From DASRWT01 sp963748485 (GTDB taxonomy: Bacteria; Methylomirabilota; Methylomirabilia; Rokubacteriales; CSP1-6), in contig CAVVJF010000009.1 in the NCBI GenBank assembly GCA_963748485.1, forward strand, positions 1 through 64,000: a DNA stretch of 64,000 nt, given 5' to 3'. This document shows, one piece after another, positions 34,166 through 42,742 of this stretch. The position numbers and the translations under genes were made by a program. Within the stretch, counting starts at the first letter, position 1, and every line of letters begins with the position of its first letter. Below the pieces are notes generated by a model that had not been told where the DNA came from, made no database searches, and saw only the letters and a list, made by a program, of their open reading frames with translations.

Positions 34166-35505
34166 GCGCGCATCATGCCACGGTCGACGGCGAACAGGTG
34201 CCAGTCGCCCGGCAGCCCTTTCAGCGCGTGCAGACCTCGATCGGCAAACGCGAGACCGGAGCCGGCGACGAGATCGCGCACGGTGCTCGACACCAGCACC
34301 TCGTCGGGCGCCGCCACCGAGGCGACCCGCGCGCCAATGTGGACGGCGATGCCCGCAAGCTTCGGCCCCAGCACCTCGCACTCGCCGGTATGCACGCCCG
34401 CGCGCACGGTCACGCCGAGGGAGCGCACCGCTTCGCCCACCGCACACGCGCAGCGGACGGCGCGCGCGGGCCCGTCGAAGGCAGCAAGGACGCCGTCGCC
34501 CGCGGAGTCGATCTCCCGCCCCCGATAGCGACCCACCTCGCGCCGCACTATCTCGTGGAAGCCGCCGAGGAGCTCGCGCCACCGGTGGTCCCCGATGGCC
34601 ACCGCCTGCTCCGTCGAGCCCACGATGTCGGTGAACACTACGGTGGCGAGCACCCGGTCGGGCTCGGCATCGCTCGGAATCTCGCCGAGAAAGCTCCGGA
34701 TCTCGCGCAGGACGTGGTCCGCGTTGTCCGCGTAGGGCAGATGGTCGATGCCCGGCAGCTCGACCAGCTTCGCACCGGGAATATGCTTGGCCATGTAGCG
34801 ACTGGCCTCCACATTGACGACGCGATCGCCGGTGGGGTGGAGTAGGAGGGTCGGCACCCGGACGGAGGGCAGGATGCGGCGGACGTCGATCTGGGCATTC
34901 ATGCGAAGCACCTGCGCGCTCGAGGCCGGGCTCGCGCTCATCCGCGTGAAGCGCGCCCACCACTGCACGAACGCCTCGTCGTGCATGCGGCTGGGCGCGC
35001 GCAACTCGAGCCCCACCGGTCCGCCCCAACCCCGGACCGTCGAGTCGATGAAGCGCTCCCATTCCTCGGACGTCGGCGCAAATGGATGGTCGTCGGACCG
35101 GATCCGCCGCGCGTACGAGCCGTGGGTGATGAGCGCGGTCACGCGGTCCGGATAGGTCGCGGCGAAGAGGATGCACAGGGGACCCCCCTCGGAGTAGCCG
35201 AAGAGGGTGGCGCGCTCGGAGCCGGCGGCGTCCATGACCGCCCGTACGTCGTCCATCCGGGTTTCGAGGTCCGGAATGTCCGCCACCCGGTCCGACAGGC
35301 CGGTGCCCCGCTTGTCGAAGAGAATGAGCCGGCAGAACCGGGAGAGCGACTCATGGAACCGGGTGGATGAGGGCTCTTCCCAGAACAGCTCGATGTTCGA
35401 GATCCACCCGGGCACGACCACGAGGTCGCGCGGGCCCTCGCCGACGACCTGGTACGCGATGCTGACGTCCCCGCTCTTGGCGTAGCGGGTCTGGGGGGGC
35501 GGCAT
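34162..35505 (-). CDS. alpha/beta hydrolase-class III adenylate cyclase fusion
   Basis: A 447-residue two-domain protein. Residues 1-275 are an alpha/beta hydrolase with nucleophile S105 (GYSEG), acid D227 (PTGD) and histidine H255 (GIDH). Residues about 285-447 are a class III nucleotide cyclase catalytic domain with metal-binding aspartates D293 (FTDIVGST) and D337 (SAGDGVL). The usual transition-state asparagine before the arginine is replaced by histidine (AVHIGAR), as I recall for this fused subfamily. The hydrolase domain may sense a small molecule and control cAMP synthesis. No membrane helix is present. It starts eight bases after the EF-G-like gene and overlaps thrC. Confidence 0.85.
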   Translation of the reverse strand: MPPPQTRYAKSGDVSIAYQVVGEGPRDLVVVPGWISNIELFWEEPSSTRFHESLSRFCRLILFDKRGTGLSDRVADIPDLETRMDDVRAVMDAAGSERATLFGYSEGGPLCILFAATYPDRVTALITHGSYARRIRSDDHPFAPTSEEWERFIDSTVRGWGGPVGLELRAPSRMHDEAFVQWWARFTRMSASPASSAQVLRMNAQIDVRRILPSVRVPTLLLHPTGDRVVNVEASRYMAKHIPGAKLVELPGIDHLPYADNADHVLREIRSFLGEIPSDAEPDRVLATVVFTDIVGSTEQAVAIGDHRWRELLGGFHEIVRREVGRYRGREIDSAGDGVLAAFDGPARAVRCACAVGEAVRSLGVTVRAGVHTGECEVLGPKLAGIAVHIGARVASVAAPDEVLVSSTVRDLVAGSGLAFADRGLHALKGLPGDWHLFAVDRGMMRA

Positions 35506-35513
35506 CCAGGACG

Positions 35514-37592
35514 CTAGTGCGCCTTTTCCTTCTCCGCCTTGGCGTCCTTGACGACCTTCTCGGCGATGTGGGCGGGCACCTCTTCGTAGTGGGAGGGCTC
35601 CATCGAATAGGCGCCGCGGCCGCCCGTCATCGAGCGGAGGGTGGACTCGTAGGTCAGCATCTCCGCCATCGGCACCTGCGCGCGCACCGCCACGATCTCG
35701 CCGTCGGGCTCCATCCCCACCACCCGGCCCCGGCGGCTGTTCATGTCGCCGATCACATCGCCCGCGTTGTCGGCGGGCGCCGTCACCTCCACGTTCATCA
35801 CCGGCTCGAGCAGGATGGGATGCGCCTCCAGGAAGCCCTTCTGCAGCCCCATCGAGGCCGCGATCTGGAACGCCATATCGGAGGAGTCCACGTCGTGATA
35901 GGAGCCGTCGTAGAGGGTGACCCTGAGGTCCACCACCGGGAAGCCGGCGAAGATGCCGCGCTTCATGCACTCGCGCACGCCCTTCTCCACCGAGGGAATG
36001 AAGTTGCGCGGGATCGCGCCGCCAAAGATGTCGTCCACGAACTCAAACCCACCGCCGCGGACGAGCGGCTCGATCTTGAGCCAGGTATCGCCGTACTGCC
36101 CCCGCCCACCCGTCTGCTTCTTGTACTTGCCCTGCACCTCCGAGCGCCCCTTCACCGTCTCCTTGTAGGGGATGCGCGGCGGCAGCACGAGCACGTCCAC
36201 GTTGTACTTGCGCTTCATCCGCTCGACCACCATCTCCACGTGCATCTGCCCCATGCCGGAGACGAGCAGCTGCTTCGTCTCCGGATCGAAGTGGTGGTGC
36301 AGGGTCGGGTCTTCTTCGGCCATGCGGTGGAGAGCCGTCGAGATCTTGTCCTCGTCACCGCGCGACTTGGGCTGAATGGCGAAGGAGATGGCCGGTTCCG
36401 GGAAGTGGATGCCGGGGAGCACGAATGGGTGCGCCTCGTCCGTCAACGTGTCGCCGGTCAGGGTGTCCTTGAGCTTCGCGACCACGCCGATCTCACCGGG
36501 GCCCAGCGTCTCTATCGCCTTCTGCGCCTTGCCCTGCAGCCAGCCGATGTGACCGACGCGCTCCTTGGCGCCGCGACTGGCGTTGAGCACCTGGCTGTCC
36601 GCCTTGAGGGTGCCCGAGTAGACGCGGAACACGGAGAGCTTGCCCACGTGGGGGTCCGAGATGGTCTTGAACACGAGGGCGGCGAAGGGGGCTTTGGGGT
36701 CAGGCGCGCGGGTGGCCGCCGCCTTGCTCTTGAGATCCGTGCCCTCCACCGCCCCGAGTTCGGCGGGCGACGGAAACTCCTCGACGAGGAGGTCCATCAG
36801 GGGCTGCACGCCGATGAGCCGGGTGGCGGCGGCGGCGAGCACGGGGACGAGCGCCCCGCCCGCGATGGCCTTGCGGAGGGCCGCCAGCATCTCCGCCTCG
36901 GTGATGGAGCCCTCCTCGAGGTACTTCGCGAGGAGGTCGTCGTCCGTCTCCGCGGCGGCCTCGGTCAGCTTCTCGCGCCATTCCTTGGCGGTGTCCATCG
37001 TGTCCGCGGGAATCTCGGCTTCGCGCGGCTTCCCGTCGGCGACGAGGAGGGCCTTCATCTTGACCAGGTCCACCACACCCTGGAACGCGGCCTCGCTGCC
37101 GATGGGGATCTGGAGCGGGCAGAGCCGACCCTTGAGCCGGCGCTGCAGCGACTCCAGCGCACGGAAGAAATCGGCGCGCTCCCGGTCCATTCTGTTGATC
37201 ATCACGATGCGCGGAAGGCCGTAGTCGTTGGCCATCTTCCAGACCTTCTCGGTCTGGACCTGCACCCCCGCCACCGCGTCCACCACCACCACCGCCGCGC
37301 CCACCGCGCGCAGGCCCGCTCGGGCGTCGGAGATGAAGTCGCCGTATCCGGGCGTGTCGACGAAGTTGAGCCGGTGCCCCTTGTAGTCGCAGAACGCGGC
37401 CGAGGTGGAGAGCGAGATCTTCCGCTTGATCTCGTCGGGGTCGAAGTCGGTGGTGGTGGTCCCGTCGTCGACGCGGCCCAGGCGGTTCACCGCCCCCGCG
37501 GCGAACAGCATTCCCTCGACGAGCGACGTCTTGCCGACGCCGCCGTGGCCGACGATGCCGATATTGCGGATCTTCGCGATGTCGAGCGCCAT
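35514..37592 (-). CDS. elongation factor G paralogue (EF-G-like, FusA2 type)
   Basis: A 692-residue translational GTPase with all five EF-G domains. It differs from housekeeping EF-G in key places. The P-loop is GHGGVGKTSL (15-24) instead of the AHIDAGKTT type. Switch II reads DTPGYGDF, with tyrosine where EF-G has the catalytic histidine, and the G4 motif is NRMDR. These changes are typical of the EF-G-like/FusA2 group, whose GTP hydrolysis and role (stress or auxiliary translocation) are not settled. It stands away from ribosomal protein genes and heads a unit with the cyclase fusion and thrC. Confidence 0.87.
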   Translation of the reverse strand: MALDIAKIRNIGIVGHGGVGKTSLVEGMLFAAGAVNRLGRVDDGTTTTDFDPDEIKRKISLSTSAAFCDYKGHRLNFVDTPGYGDFISDARAGLRAVGAAVVVVDAVAGVQVQTEKVWKMANDYGLPRIVMINRMDRERADFFRALESLQRRLKGRLCPLQIPIGSEAAFQGVVDLVKMKALLVADGKPREAEIPADTMDTAKEWREKLTEAAAETDDDLLAKYLEEGSITEAEMLAALRKAIAGGALVPVLAAAATRLIGVQPLMDLLVEEFPSPAELGAVEGTDLKSKAAATRAPDPKAPFAALVFKTISDPHVGKLSVFRVYSGTLKADSQVLNASRGAKERVGHIGWLQGKAQKAIETLGPGEIGVVAKLKDTLTGDTLTDEAHPFVLPGIHFPEPAISFAIQPKSRGDEDKISTALHRMAEEDPTLHHHFDPETKQLLVSGMGQMHVEMVVERMKRKYNVDVLVLPPRIPYKETVKGRSEVQGKYKKQTGGRGQYGDTWLKIEPLVRGGGFEFVDDIFGGAIPRNFIPSVEKGVRECMKRGIFAGFPVVDLRVTLYDGSYHDVDSSDMAFQIAASMGLQKGFLEAHPILLEPVMNVEVTAPADNAGDVIGDMNSRRGRVVGMEPDGEIVAVRAQVPMAEMLTYESTLRSMTGGRGAYSMEPSHYEEVPAHIAEKVVKDAKAEKEKAH

Positions 37593-37662
37593 GTCCGCCT
37601 CCCCGTGATCCCTACGCGACAGATGACACGACGGAAGAAGGAAGAGGGCTGATGTGAAGCGG

Positions 37663-37671
37663 ATGCTACCA
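37663..37671 (-). promoter_or_regulatory. extended -10 promoter element (TGGTAGCAT)
   Basis: On the minus strand TGGTAGCAT lies about 70 bases upstream of the EF-G-like start codon, in the 130-base gap after the fumarylacetoacetase-family gene. It fits the TGnTAnnnT pattern. The ATG itself has a GGGGAGG ribosome binding site. Confidence 0.4.
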
Positions 37672-37722
37672 CATGGCGACGGCGGCCTTCTAGGGGGTCT
37701 AAGAGGCCCGAGCCGGGCGGGG

Positions 37723-38661
37723 CTACGGGGCGGCGACGCGGTTGGCGAGGACGCCGATGCGCTCGATCTCGGCTTCCATCCGGTCTCCGGCCTTGAGGAA
37801 ATTGCCGGTGGCGGCGCCGACCCCATCGGGCGTGCCGGTGGCGATGACATCGCCGGGCCGAAGCGTGAGCCCTTGCGAGAGCACTTCGATGCACTGATCC
37901 ACCGGAAAGATCATCTTGGAGGTATGGCTGGACTGGCGCACCTGCCCGTTGACGCGTAGCGAGATGGCGAGGGCCTGCGGATCGGGGATCTCGTCGGCGG
38001 TGACCAGCACCGGGCCCATGGGGCAGAACGTGTCCAGCGACTTGCCCTTGAACCACTGGCCGTGGCGCTTCTGGAGGTCGCGGGCGGTGACGTCGTTGAT
38101 GATGGTGTAGCCGAAAACGTGGCGGAGCGCGCTGCCCCGCTCGATGTCGCGCCCGCCTGCGCCGATCACCGCGGCCAGCTCCACCTCGTAGTCCAGCTCC
38201 TTGGTGACGGCGTGGTGAGTCACCTTCTCGCCGGGGCCGATCACGCAGTCGGCGGGTTTGGTGAAGTACACCGGGTGCTCGGGTACGGCGGCCCCGCGCT
38301 CGGCGGCATGGTCGGCATAGTTGCGGCCGAGGCAGAACACGTTGCGAGGCGGCACGATGGGAGCGAGGAGGCGCACCTTGGCGAGGGGAAAAGCGAGCCG
38401 CCGGCCCACGAGGTCCTCGATGCCCTGCGCGTCGATCAGGCGCTTGCCCGCCTCCCAGGCCTCCTGCACGCGCGCGCGGGTGTCCTCCCCGCTCTCGACC
38501 AGCTCGAGCATGGTGCGGGGAAACCCGCCCCGGCCGCGCCCGACGGCGCCGCGCTGCGCGGCGAGATCGCGTGCGATGGCCCCGAGGTCCATCACCGCGT
38601 CGTGCCAGATGGCCCCCACCCGCCCCTGACTGCGGCCCCGGCGAAACGTGACCAGATGCAC
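37723..38661 (-). CDS. fumarylacetoacetate hydrolase family protein
   Basis: A 312-residue FAH-superfamily enzyme. It has NVFCLGRNYADHAAE, the metal-binding ELDYEVELAAVIG (acidic triad), and the catalytic-core region DVTARDLQKRHGQWFKGKSLDTFCPMGP, ending in GDVIATGTPDGVG. Members hydrolyse or decarboxylate 2-oxo/enol acids in aromatic degradation, or act as oxaloacetate decarboxylases; the specific substrate is not evident. The GTG at 38661 follows the ispH stop by two bases. Confidence 0.85.
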   Translation of the reverse strand: MHLVTFRRGRSQGRVGAIWHDAVMDLGAIARDLAAQRGAVGRGRGGFPRTMLELVESGEDTRARVQEAWEAGKRLIDAQGIEDLVGRRLAFPLAKVRLLAPIVPPRNVFCLGRNYADHAAERGAAVPEHPVYFTKPADCVIGPGEKVTHHAVTKELDYEVELAAVIGAGGRDIERGSALRHVFGYTIINDVTARDLQKRHGQWFKGKSLDTFCPMGPVLVTADEIPDPQALAISLRVNGQVRQSSHTSKMIFPVDQCIEVLSQGLTLRPGDVIATGTPDGVGAATGNFLKAGDRMEAEIERIGVLANRVAAP

Positions 38662-38663
38662 GC

Positions 38664-39668
38664 CTATTCCTCGTCGATGCCGGCGCTGCGCCGCGCGGGA
38701 AGGGTCTTGCCGGCCTGCCGTGCGAAATCCTCGAGCTCGCGCGGGAGCCCGAAACGCACGTCCTCCTCGACCACGTGGACCTCGCGCACGTCGGCGGGGC
38801 GAGTAGCCTGCAGCGCCTCGACCACCTCGGTCACAAGGAACTCCGGCGTGGAAGCGCCCGCGGTCACGCCCACCCGCGTCGCCCCCTCCAGCCATTCGGG
38901 CCGGATGTCGTTCTTGTCGTTGATGAGGTAGGACGCGGTGCCCAGCCCCTTCGACACCTCGACGAGGCGGTTGGCGTTGGAGCTGTTGGCGGCCCCGATC
39001 ACCAGCAGCACGTCGACGCCGCCCGCCACCGTCTTCGCCGCCGCCTGCCGATTCTGGGTGGCGTAGCAGATGTCATCCTTGGAGGGGCCCACGATCTTGG
39101 GGAAGCGGCGGCGCAGCGCCTCGATGCAGTCCCGCGTGTCGTCCACCGACAGGGTTGTCTGCGTGAGGAACGCGACCTTGCTCGGATCCGGCACGTGGAG
39201 CCGGTCGACCTCCTCCGGATGGGCGATCACGAACATCCGGTCTGGAGCCTCGCCCATGGTGCCCACCACCTCGTCGTGGTCGGCGTGCCCTACGAGGATG
39301 ATCGAGTAGCCTTCGCGTGCGTAGCGGATGGCCTCCAGGTGCACCTTGGTCACGAGCGGACACGTGGCGTCGATCACCCGCAGGCCGCGCCGCTCCGCCT
39401 CCTGGCGCACCGCCGGCGAGATGCCGTGGGCGCTGAAGATCACGGTGGCGTCGTCCGGCACCTCGTCCAGCTCGTCCACGAAGTGCGCGCCCTTGGCGCG
39501 CAGCGCCTCAACGACGTGCCGATTGTGGACGATTTCCTTCCGCACGTACACCGGCGCCGGGCACACCTGAAGGGCCAGCTCGACGATGTCGATCGCGCGG
39601 TCCACGCCCGCGCAGAAGCCGCGGGGGCCGGCAAGGACGATGTCCTGGAGCAGCGGAATGGTCGCCAT
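38664..39668 (-). CDS. ispH: 4-hydroxy-3-methylbut-2-enyl diphosphate reductase
   Basis: A 334-residue iron-sulfur enzyme making IPP and DMAPP, the last step of the MEP pathway. The three cluster cysteines lie in PRGFCAGVDRA, in DATCPLVTKVH and in KDDICYATQNR; FSAHGISP is a further family motif. The ATG at 39668 is preceded by AGGAGA, so the extension to 39698 is rejected. It provides isoprenoid precursors needed by the hopanoid genes 1-7 kb away, though it is in a separate unit. Confidence 0.95.
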   Translation of the reverse strand: MATIPLLQDIVLAGPRGFCAGVDRAIDIVELALQVCPAPVYVRKEIVHNRHVVEALRAKGAHFVDELDEVPDDATVIFSAHGISPAVRQEAERRGLRVIDATCPLVTKVHLEAIRYAREGYSIILVGHADHDEVVGTMGEAPDRMFVIAHPEEVDRLHVPDPSKVAFLTQTTLSVDDTRDCIEALRRRFPKIVGPSKDDICYATQNRQAAAKTVAGGVDVLLVIGAANSSNANRLVEVSKGLGTASYLINDKNDIRPEWLEGATRVGVTAGASTPEFLVTEVVEALQATRPADVREVHVVEEDVRFGLPRELEDFARQAGKTLPARRSAGIDEE

Positions 39669-39726
39669 GCGTTCTCCTGGGTGGAAGTGAGGACTCACGC
39701 GAGTATACCGGAGGCCCGCGCTCGGC

Positions 39727-40770
39727 TCAAATAGCTGGGTCGATGGAAACCTTTAGGGCCTGGCCGGCCGCCATAAGGGCGAGCGCTTGCGGGACGTCGG
39801 CGAGGCCCATCGCGTGCGACACCAGGACGTCGGGGACGACCGCCTCCGAGTCCAGCAGCGCGACGGCCCGCCGGATGAGCTCGGGCGAGTGGTGGAAGGC
39901 CCCGACGAGGGTCAGCTCCTCGTAGTGGGCGCGGCGCGTGTCCACCCGCACCGTGGTGCCGGGGGCGCAGCCGCCGAAGAAGACGGCGGTGCCGCCGCGC
40001 GCCGCCGCATCGACGGCGAGCTCCCACACCTCCGGCCGGCCGGTGGCGTCCACCGTCACCTCCGCGCCCCGCCCGCCGGTGCGCGCGCGCACGGCCGCCG
40101 CCACGTCGCCCGCCTCGCGCGCGTCCACGCACTCCGCGATGCCGGCGGCGCGCAGGCGCTCGAGCCGCCACCCGCCTTTGCCCACGAGGAGCACCCGCGC
40201 CTTGCGCTGGGTCGCCACCAGCGCGAGGAGGGCGCCCAGGGGCCCGTGCCCGAAGATGGCGACGGTCATCCCCGCCTCCAGCCGGCCGCGATCGATGCCG
40301 TGCACCGCGCAGGCGAGCGGCTCCGCGAAGGCGGCCCGCCGCGCGGGCGTCGTCGGGGCGATCCGCGCGAGGTTCTTCTCCACCAGCCGGGGCGGCAGCG
40401 CGATGAACTCGCCATACGCGCCGTTGACGAAGAGGAGATCCTCGCAGAGGTTTGGGCGTCCCCCCCGGCACGGCGCGCAGCGGTCGCAGGGGGCGGAGTT
40501 GGCGGCAACGAGCCGATCGCCTTCGCGCCAACCGCGCGCCTCCACGCCCACGGCGGCGACGGTCCCCGCGAGCTCGTGGCCGAACACCGTCGGCACAGTG
40601 GGAATCATCACCGGGTGACCCCGGCGCAGCGTCTTCACGTCGGTACCGCAGGTGAGTGCGGCCTCGATCCTCAGCACCAGCTCGCCGCGCCCCGGCGACG
40701 GCACCGGCAGCTCCTCGAACCGGAGATCGCCGGGGCCGTGAAAGACCTGGGCCCGCATGCGGCGGGTCAT
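39727..40770 (-). CDS. zinc-dependent alcohol dehydrogenase (MDR family)
   Basis: A 347-residue medium-chain dehydrogenase/reductase. Catalytic-zinc ligands lie in CGTDVKTL and GHELAG; structural-zinc cysteines lie in CDRCAPCRGGRPNLC. The nucleotide-binding motif is IFGHGPLGALLALVA, in which the usual first glycine pair is partly replaced. It resembles sorbitol/threonine dehydrogenase-like and sugar-alcohol enzymes; the substrate is not determined. It is downstream of the hpnDAGH run but separated from it by an 80-base gap with a hairpin, so membership of that operon is doubtful. Confidence 0.85.
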   Translation of the reverse strand: MTRRMRAQVFHGPGDLRFEELPVPSPGRGELVLRIEAALTCGTDVKTLRRGHPVMIPTVPTVFGHELAGTVAAVGVEARGWREGDRLVAANSAPCDRCAPCRGGRPNLCEDLLFVNGAYGEFIALPPRLVEKNLARIAPTTPARRAAFAEPLACAVHGIDRGRLEAGMTVAIFGHGPLGALLALVATQRKARVLLVGKGGWRLERLRAAGIAECVDAREAGDVAAAVRARTGGRGAEVTVDATGRPEVWELAVDAAARGGTAVFFGGCAPGTTVRVDTRRAHYEELTLVGAFHHSPELIRRAVALLDSEAVVPDVLVSHAMGLADVPQALALMAAGQALKVSIDPAI

Positions 40771-40780
40771 GGTGAATTTC

Positions 40781-40810
40781 TGGGGGGGAGCGAGCGCCGC
40801 TCCTCCCCCA
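40781..40810. terminator. hairpin downstream of hpnD
   Basis: Arms 40781-40792 and 40798-40810 pair with one bulged base around a short loop. It lies 40 bases beyond the hpnD stop, in the minus-strand reading direction, and ends 10 bases before the alcohol dehydrogenase start. It may terminate the hpn transcript; there is no clear U tract. Confidence 0.4.
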
Positions 40811-40850
40811 GACCCCCCCACCGCCGCTTGGTCAGCACACCGACCCGCAG

Positions 40851-41732
40851 TCAGCGCGCGGTGCGGGCGAGGGGCGAGCGGCCGCGGGTGCCGAGGCGCG
40901 AGCGGGCCCAGCATGCCAGCGCGATGCCGATGCGGCGGCGCGTGGGCACGGTGACGCGCTCGCCGAAGATGTCGAAGCCGCGGGCTTCGATGGCCCGGAG
41001 CAGGGCGAAGTACGTCCGCCCCATGATCTCGGCGGCGAAGAGGCGGCGGTGGTCCGCCTCGGGAAGGCCCCGCCAGGCCCGCACGTAGTAGTCGCGCGCG
41101 CGGCCGGCCTCGAAGGCCATCAAATCGGCGAACCCCTGGGAGAAGCGGCCTGCGCGCAGATCGTCCGCGCTCACGCCGAAGCGGCGGAGATCCTCCTGGG
41201 GCAGGTAGACGCGACCGATGCGGGCGTCCACCTGGACGTCGCGGAGGATATTGGTGAGCTGCAGCGCCACCCCGAGATTGATGGCGTAATCCTCCGCGCG
41301 CGGGTCCGTATAGCCAAAGATGGCGATGCTGCAGAGACCGACCGCGGAGGCGACCCGATAGCAGTACGGATAGAGGTCCTCGAACGTCTCGTAGCTCGCG
41401 CGGTCGAGGTCCATCTCCACGCCCGCGATGATCTCCTCGAGAGCCTGGCGGGGGATGGGGAAGAGACGGACCGCCTCCTGGAGGCGCTGGGCGGCGGGGT
41501 GCTCGGGCGCCCCCGCGCCCCACACGCGGGCGATCTCCTCCCGCCAGCGCGCGAGCTCGCGGCGCTGGGCCGCGCGGTCCGCGCCCTCGTCCACCGCGTC
41601 GTCCACGATGCGGCAGAAGGCATACACCGCGAAGATGGCCTCGCGCTGCGCGCGCGGCAGCAGGAGGAAGGCGTAGAAGAAGTTCGAGCGGCTCTTCCGG
41701 GTGAGCCGCGACACGAAGCGCGCGGCGTTCAC
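40851..41732 (-). CDS. hpnD: presqualene diphosphate synthase-like enzyme (HpnD family)
   Basis: A 293-residue trans-isoprenyl diphosphate synthase of the squalene/phytoene synthase family. It has the two aspartate-rich regions (CRIVDDAVDE and LTNILRDVQVD), followed by RIGRVYLPQEDL. In hopanoid producers HpnD joins two farnesyl diphosphates to presqualene diphosphate, which HpnC and HpnE convert to squalene. Neither of those is in this window. The GTG start overlaps the hpnA stop by four bases, which supports HpnD over a carotenoid role. Confidence 0.85.
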   Translation of the reverse strand: MNAARFVSRLTRKSRSNFFYAFLLLPRAQREAIFAVYAFCRIVDDAVDEGADRAAQRRELARWREEIARVWGAGAPEHPAAQRLQEAVRLFPIPRQALEEIIAGVEMDLDRASYETFEDLYPYCYRVASAVGLCSIAIFGYTDPRAEDYAINLGVALQLTNILRDVQVDARIGRVYLPQEDLRRFGVSADDLRAGRFSQGFADLMAFEAGRARDYYVRAWRGLPEADHRRLFAAEIMGRTYFALLRAIEARGFDIFGERVTVPTRRRIGIALACWARSRLGTRGRSPLARTAR

Positions 41733-42742
41733 GCGGCGCGCCGCCCCCGCGGCGGCGTGGCGTAGCCGTGGGCGAAGAACCACTCCACCGCGTCCCCCAG
41801 TGCCCGCTCGGGGGGCGTCTGGGGCAGCCCCAGCTCGCGCACCGCCTTGTCGGCGCTGAAGAACATGCGCTTCCGCGCCATCCGCACCGCGGTGAGCGGC
41901 ACCGCCGGCGCGCCGCCGCGCAGCCGGGCCACGCCCTCCATGCCCGCGGCGGCGAGCCACGCGAGGGCGTAGGGCACGCGGAAGCGTGGCGCGGGCAGGC
42001 CGGTGAGCCCGGCGAGTGCCCGGAAGATGTCGAGCAGCGAGAGGTTGACGGCGCCCAGCACGTAGCGCTCGCCGATCCGGCCGCGCTCGGCAGCGAGGAT
42101 GTGGCCGCGGGCCACGTCCCGCACATGCGCGATGTTGAGCCCCGTGTCGAGCGACGCGATCATCTTGCCGCGCAGGAAGTCCACGATCATCTGGCCGGTC
42201 GGTGTGGGCTTCACATCCCAGGGCCCCACCGGCGCTGAGGGGTTGACGATGACCACGGGCGCGCCCCGCGCGGCCATCTCGCGCGCCACCTCCTCGGCCA
42301 CGAACTTCGAGGCCTTGTACGGGCCCACCATGTCGGCGAGGGTCACCGGCGTGGTCTCGTCCCCGGGCCGGCCGTCCTTGGGAATGCCGAGGGCGCCCAC
42401 CGTGGAGGTATAGACGATGCGCGCCGCGCCGGCCGCCACCGCCGCCTCCAGGACATGGCGGGTGCCGTCGACGTTGGCGCGGAAGAGCGCGGATGGATCG
42501 GCCGCCCACAGACGATAGTCTGCGGCCACGTGATAGACGCGCTCGATGCCAGCCGCGGCCTGCCGCACAGACGCCGCATCGAGGAGATCGCCCTCCACGA
42601 TCTCGACCTCGCAGCCGGCGAGGGCGCGGCGGTCGCCGCCCGGACGGGCGAGCACGCGCACGCGATCGCCGTCCGCCAGGAGCTCGCGCACGAGGTTGGC
42701 CCCCACGAAGCCGGTGCCGCCGGTGACGAGCGAGCGCCTCAT
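41729..42742 (-). CDS. hpnA: hopanoid-associated sugar epimerase/reductase HpnA
   Basis: A 337-residue extended short-chain dehydrogenase/reductase. The NAD(P) motif is LVTGGTGFVGANLV. The active site has the serine/threonine run YTSTVGALG and Y-x3-K in PYKASKFVAEEV. NPSAPVGPWDVKPTPTG is a typical HpnA segment. Its exact reaction in hopanoid side-chain processing is not firmly known. Four-base overlaps with both neighbours (ATGA with hpnG, GTGA with hpnD) place it firmly in the operon. Confidence 0.9.
   Translation of the reverse strand: MRRSLVTGGTGFVGANLVRELLADGDRVRVLARPGGDRRALAGCEVEIVEGDLLDAASVRQAAAGIERVYHVAADYRLWAADPSALFRANVDGTRHVLEAAVAAGAARIVYTSTVGALGIPKDGRPGDETTPVTLADMVGPYKASKFVAEEVAREMAARGAPVVIVNPSAPVGPWDVKPTPTGQMIVDFLRGKMIASLDTGLNIAHVRDVARGHILAAERGRIGERYVLGAVNLSLLDIFRALAGLTGLPAPRFRVPYALAWLAAAGMEGVARLRGGAPAVPLTAVRMARKRMFFSADKAVRELGLPQTPPERALGDAVEWFFAHGYATPPRGRRAA

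Noticed and set aside
37593..37722. A small gene in the gap between the EF-G paralogue and the fumarylacetoacetase-family gene
   Set aside because: No frame with a start and plausible composition is present. The gap holds only a candidate promoter and a leader.
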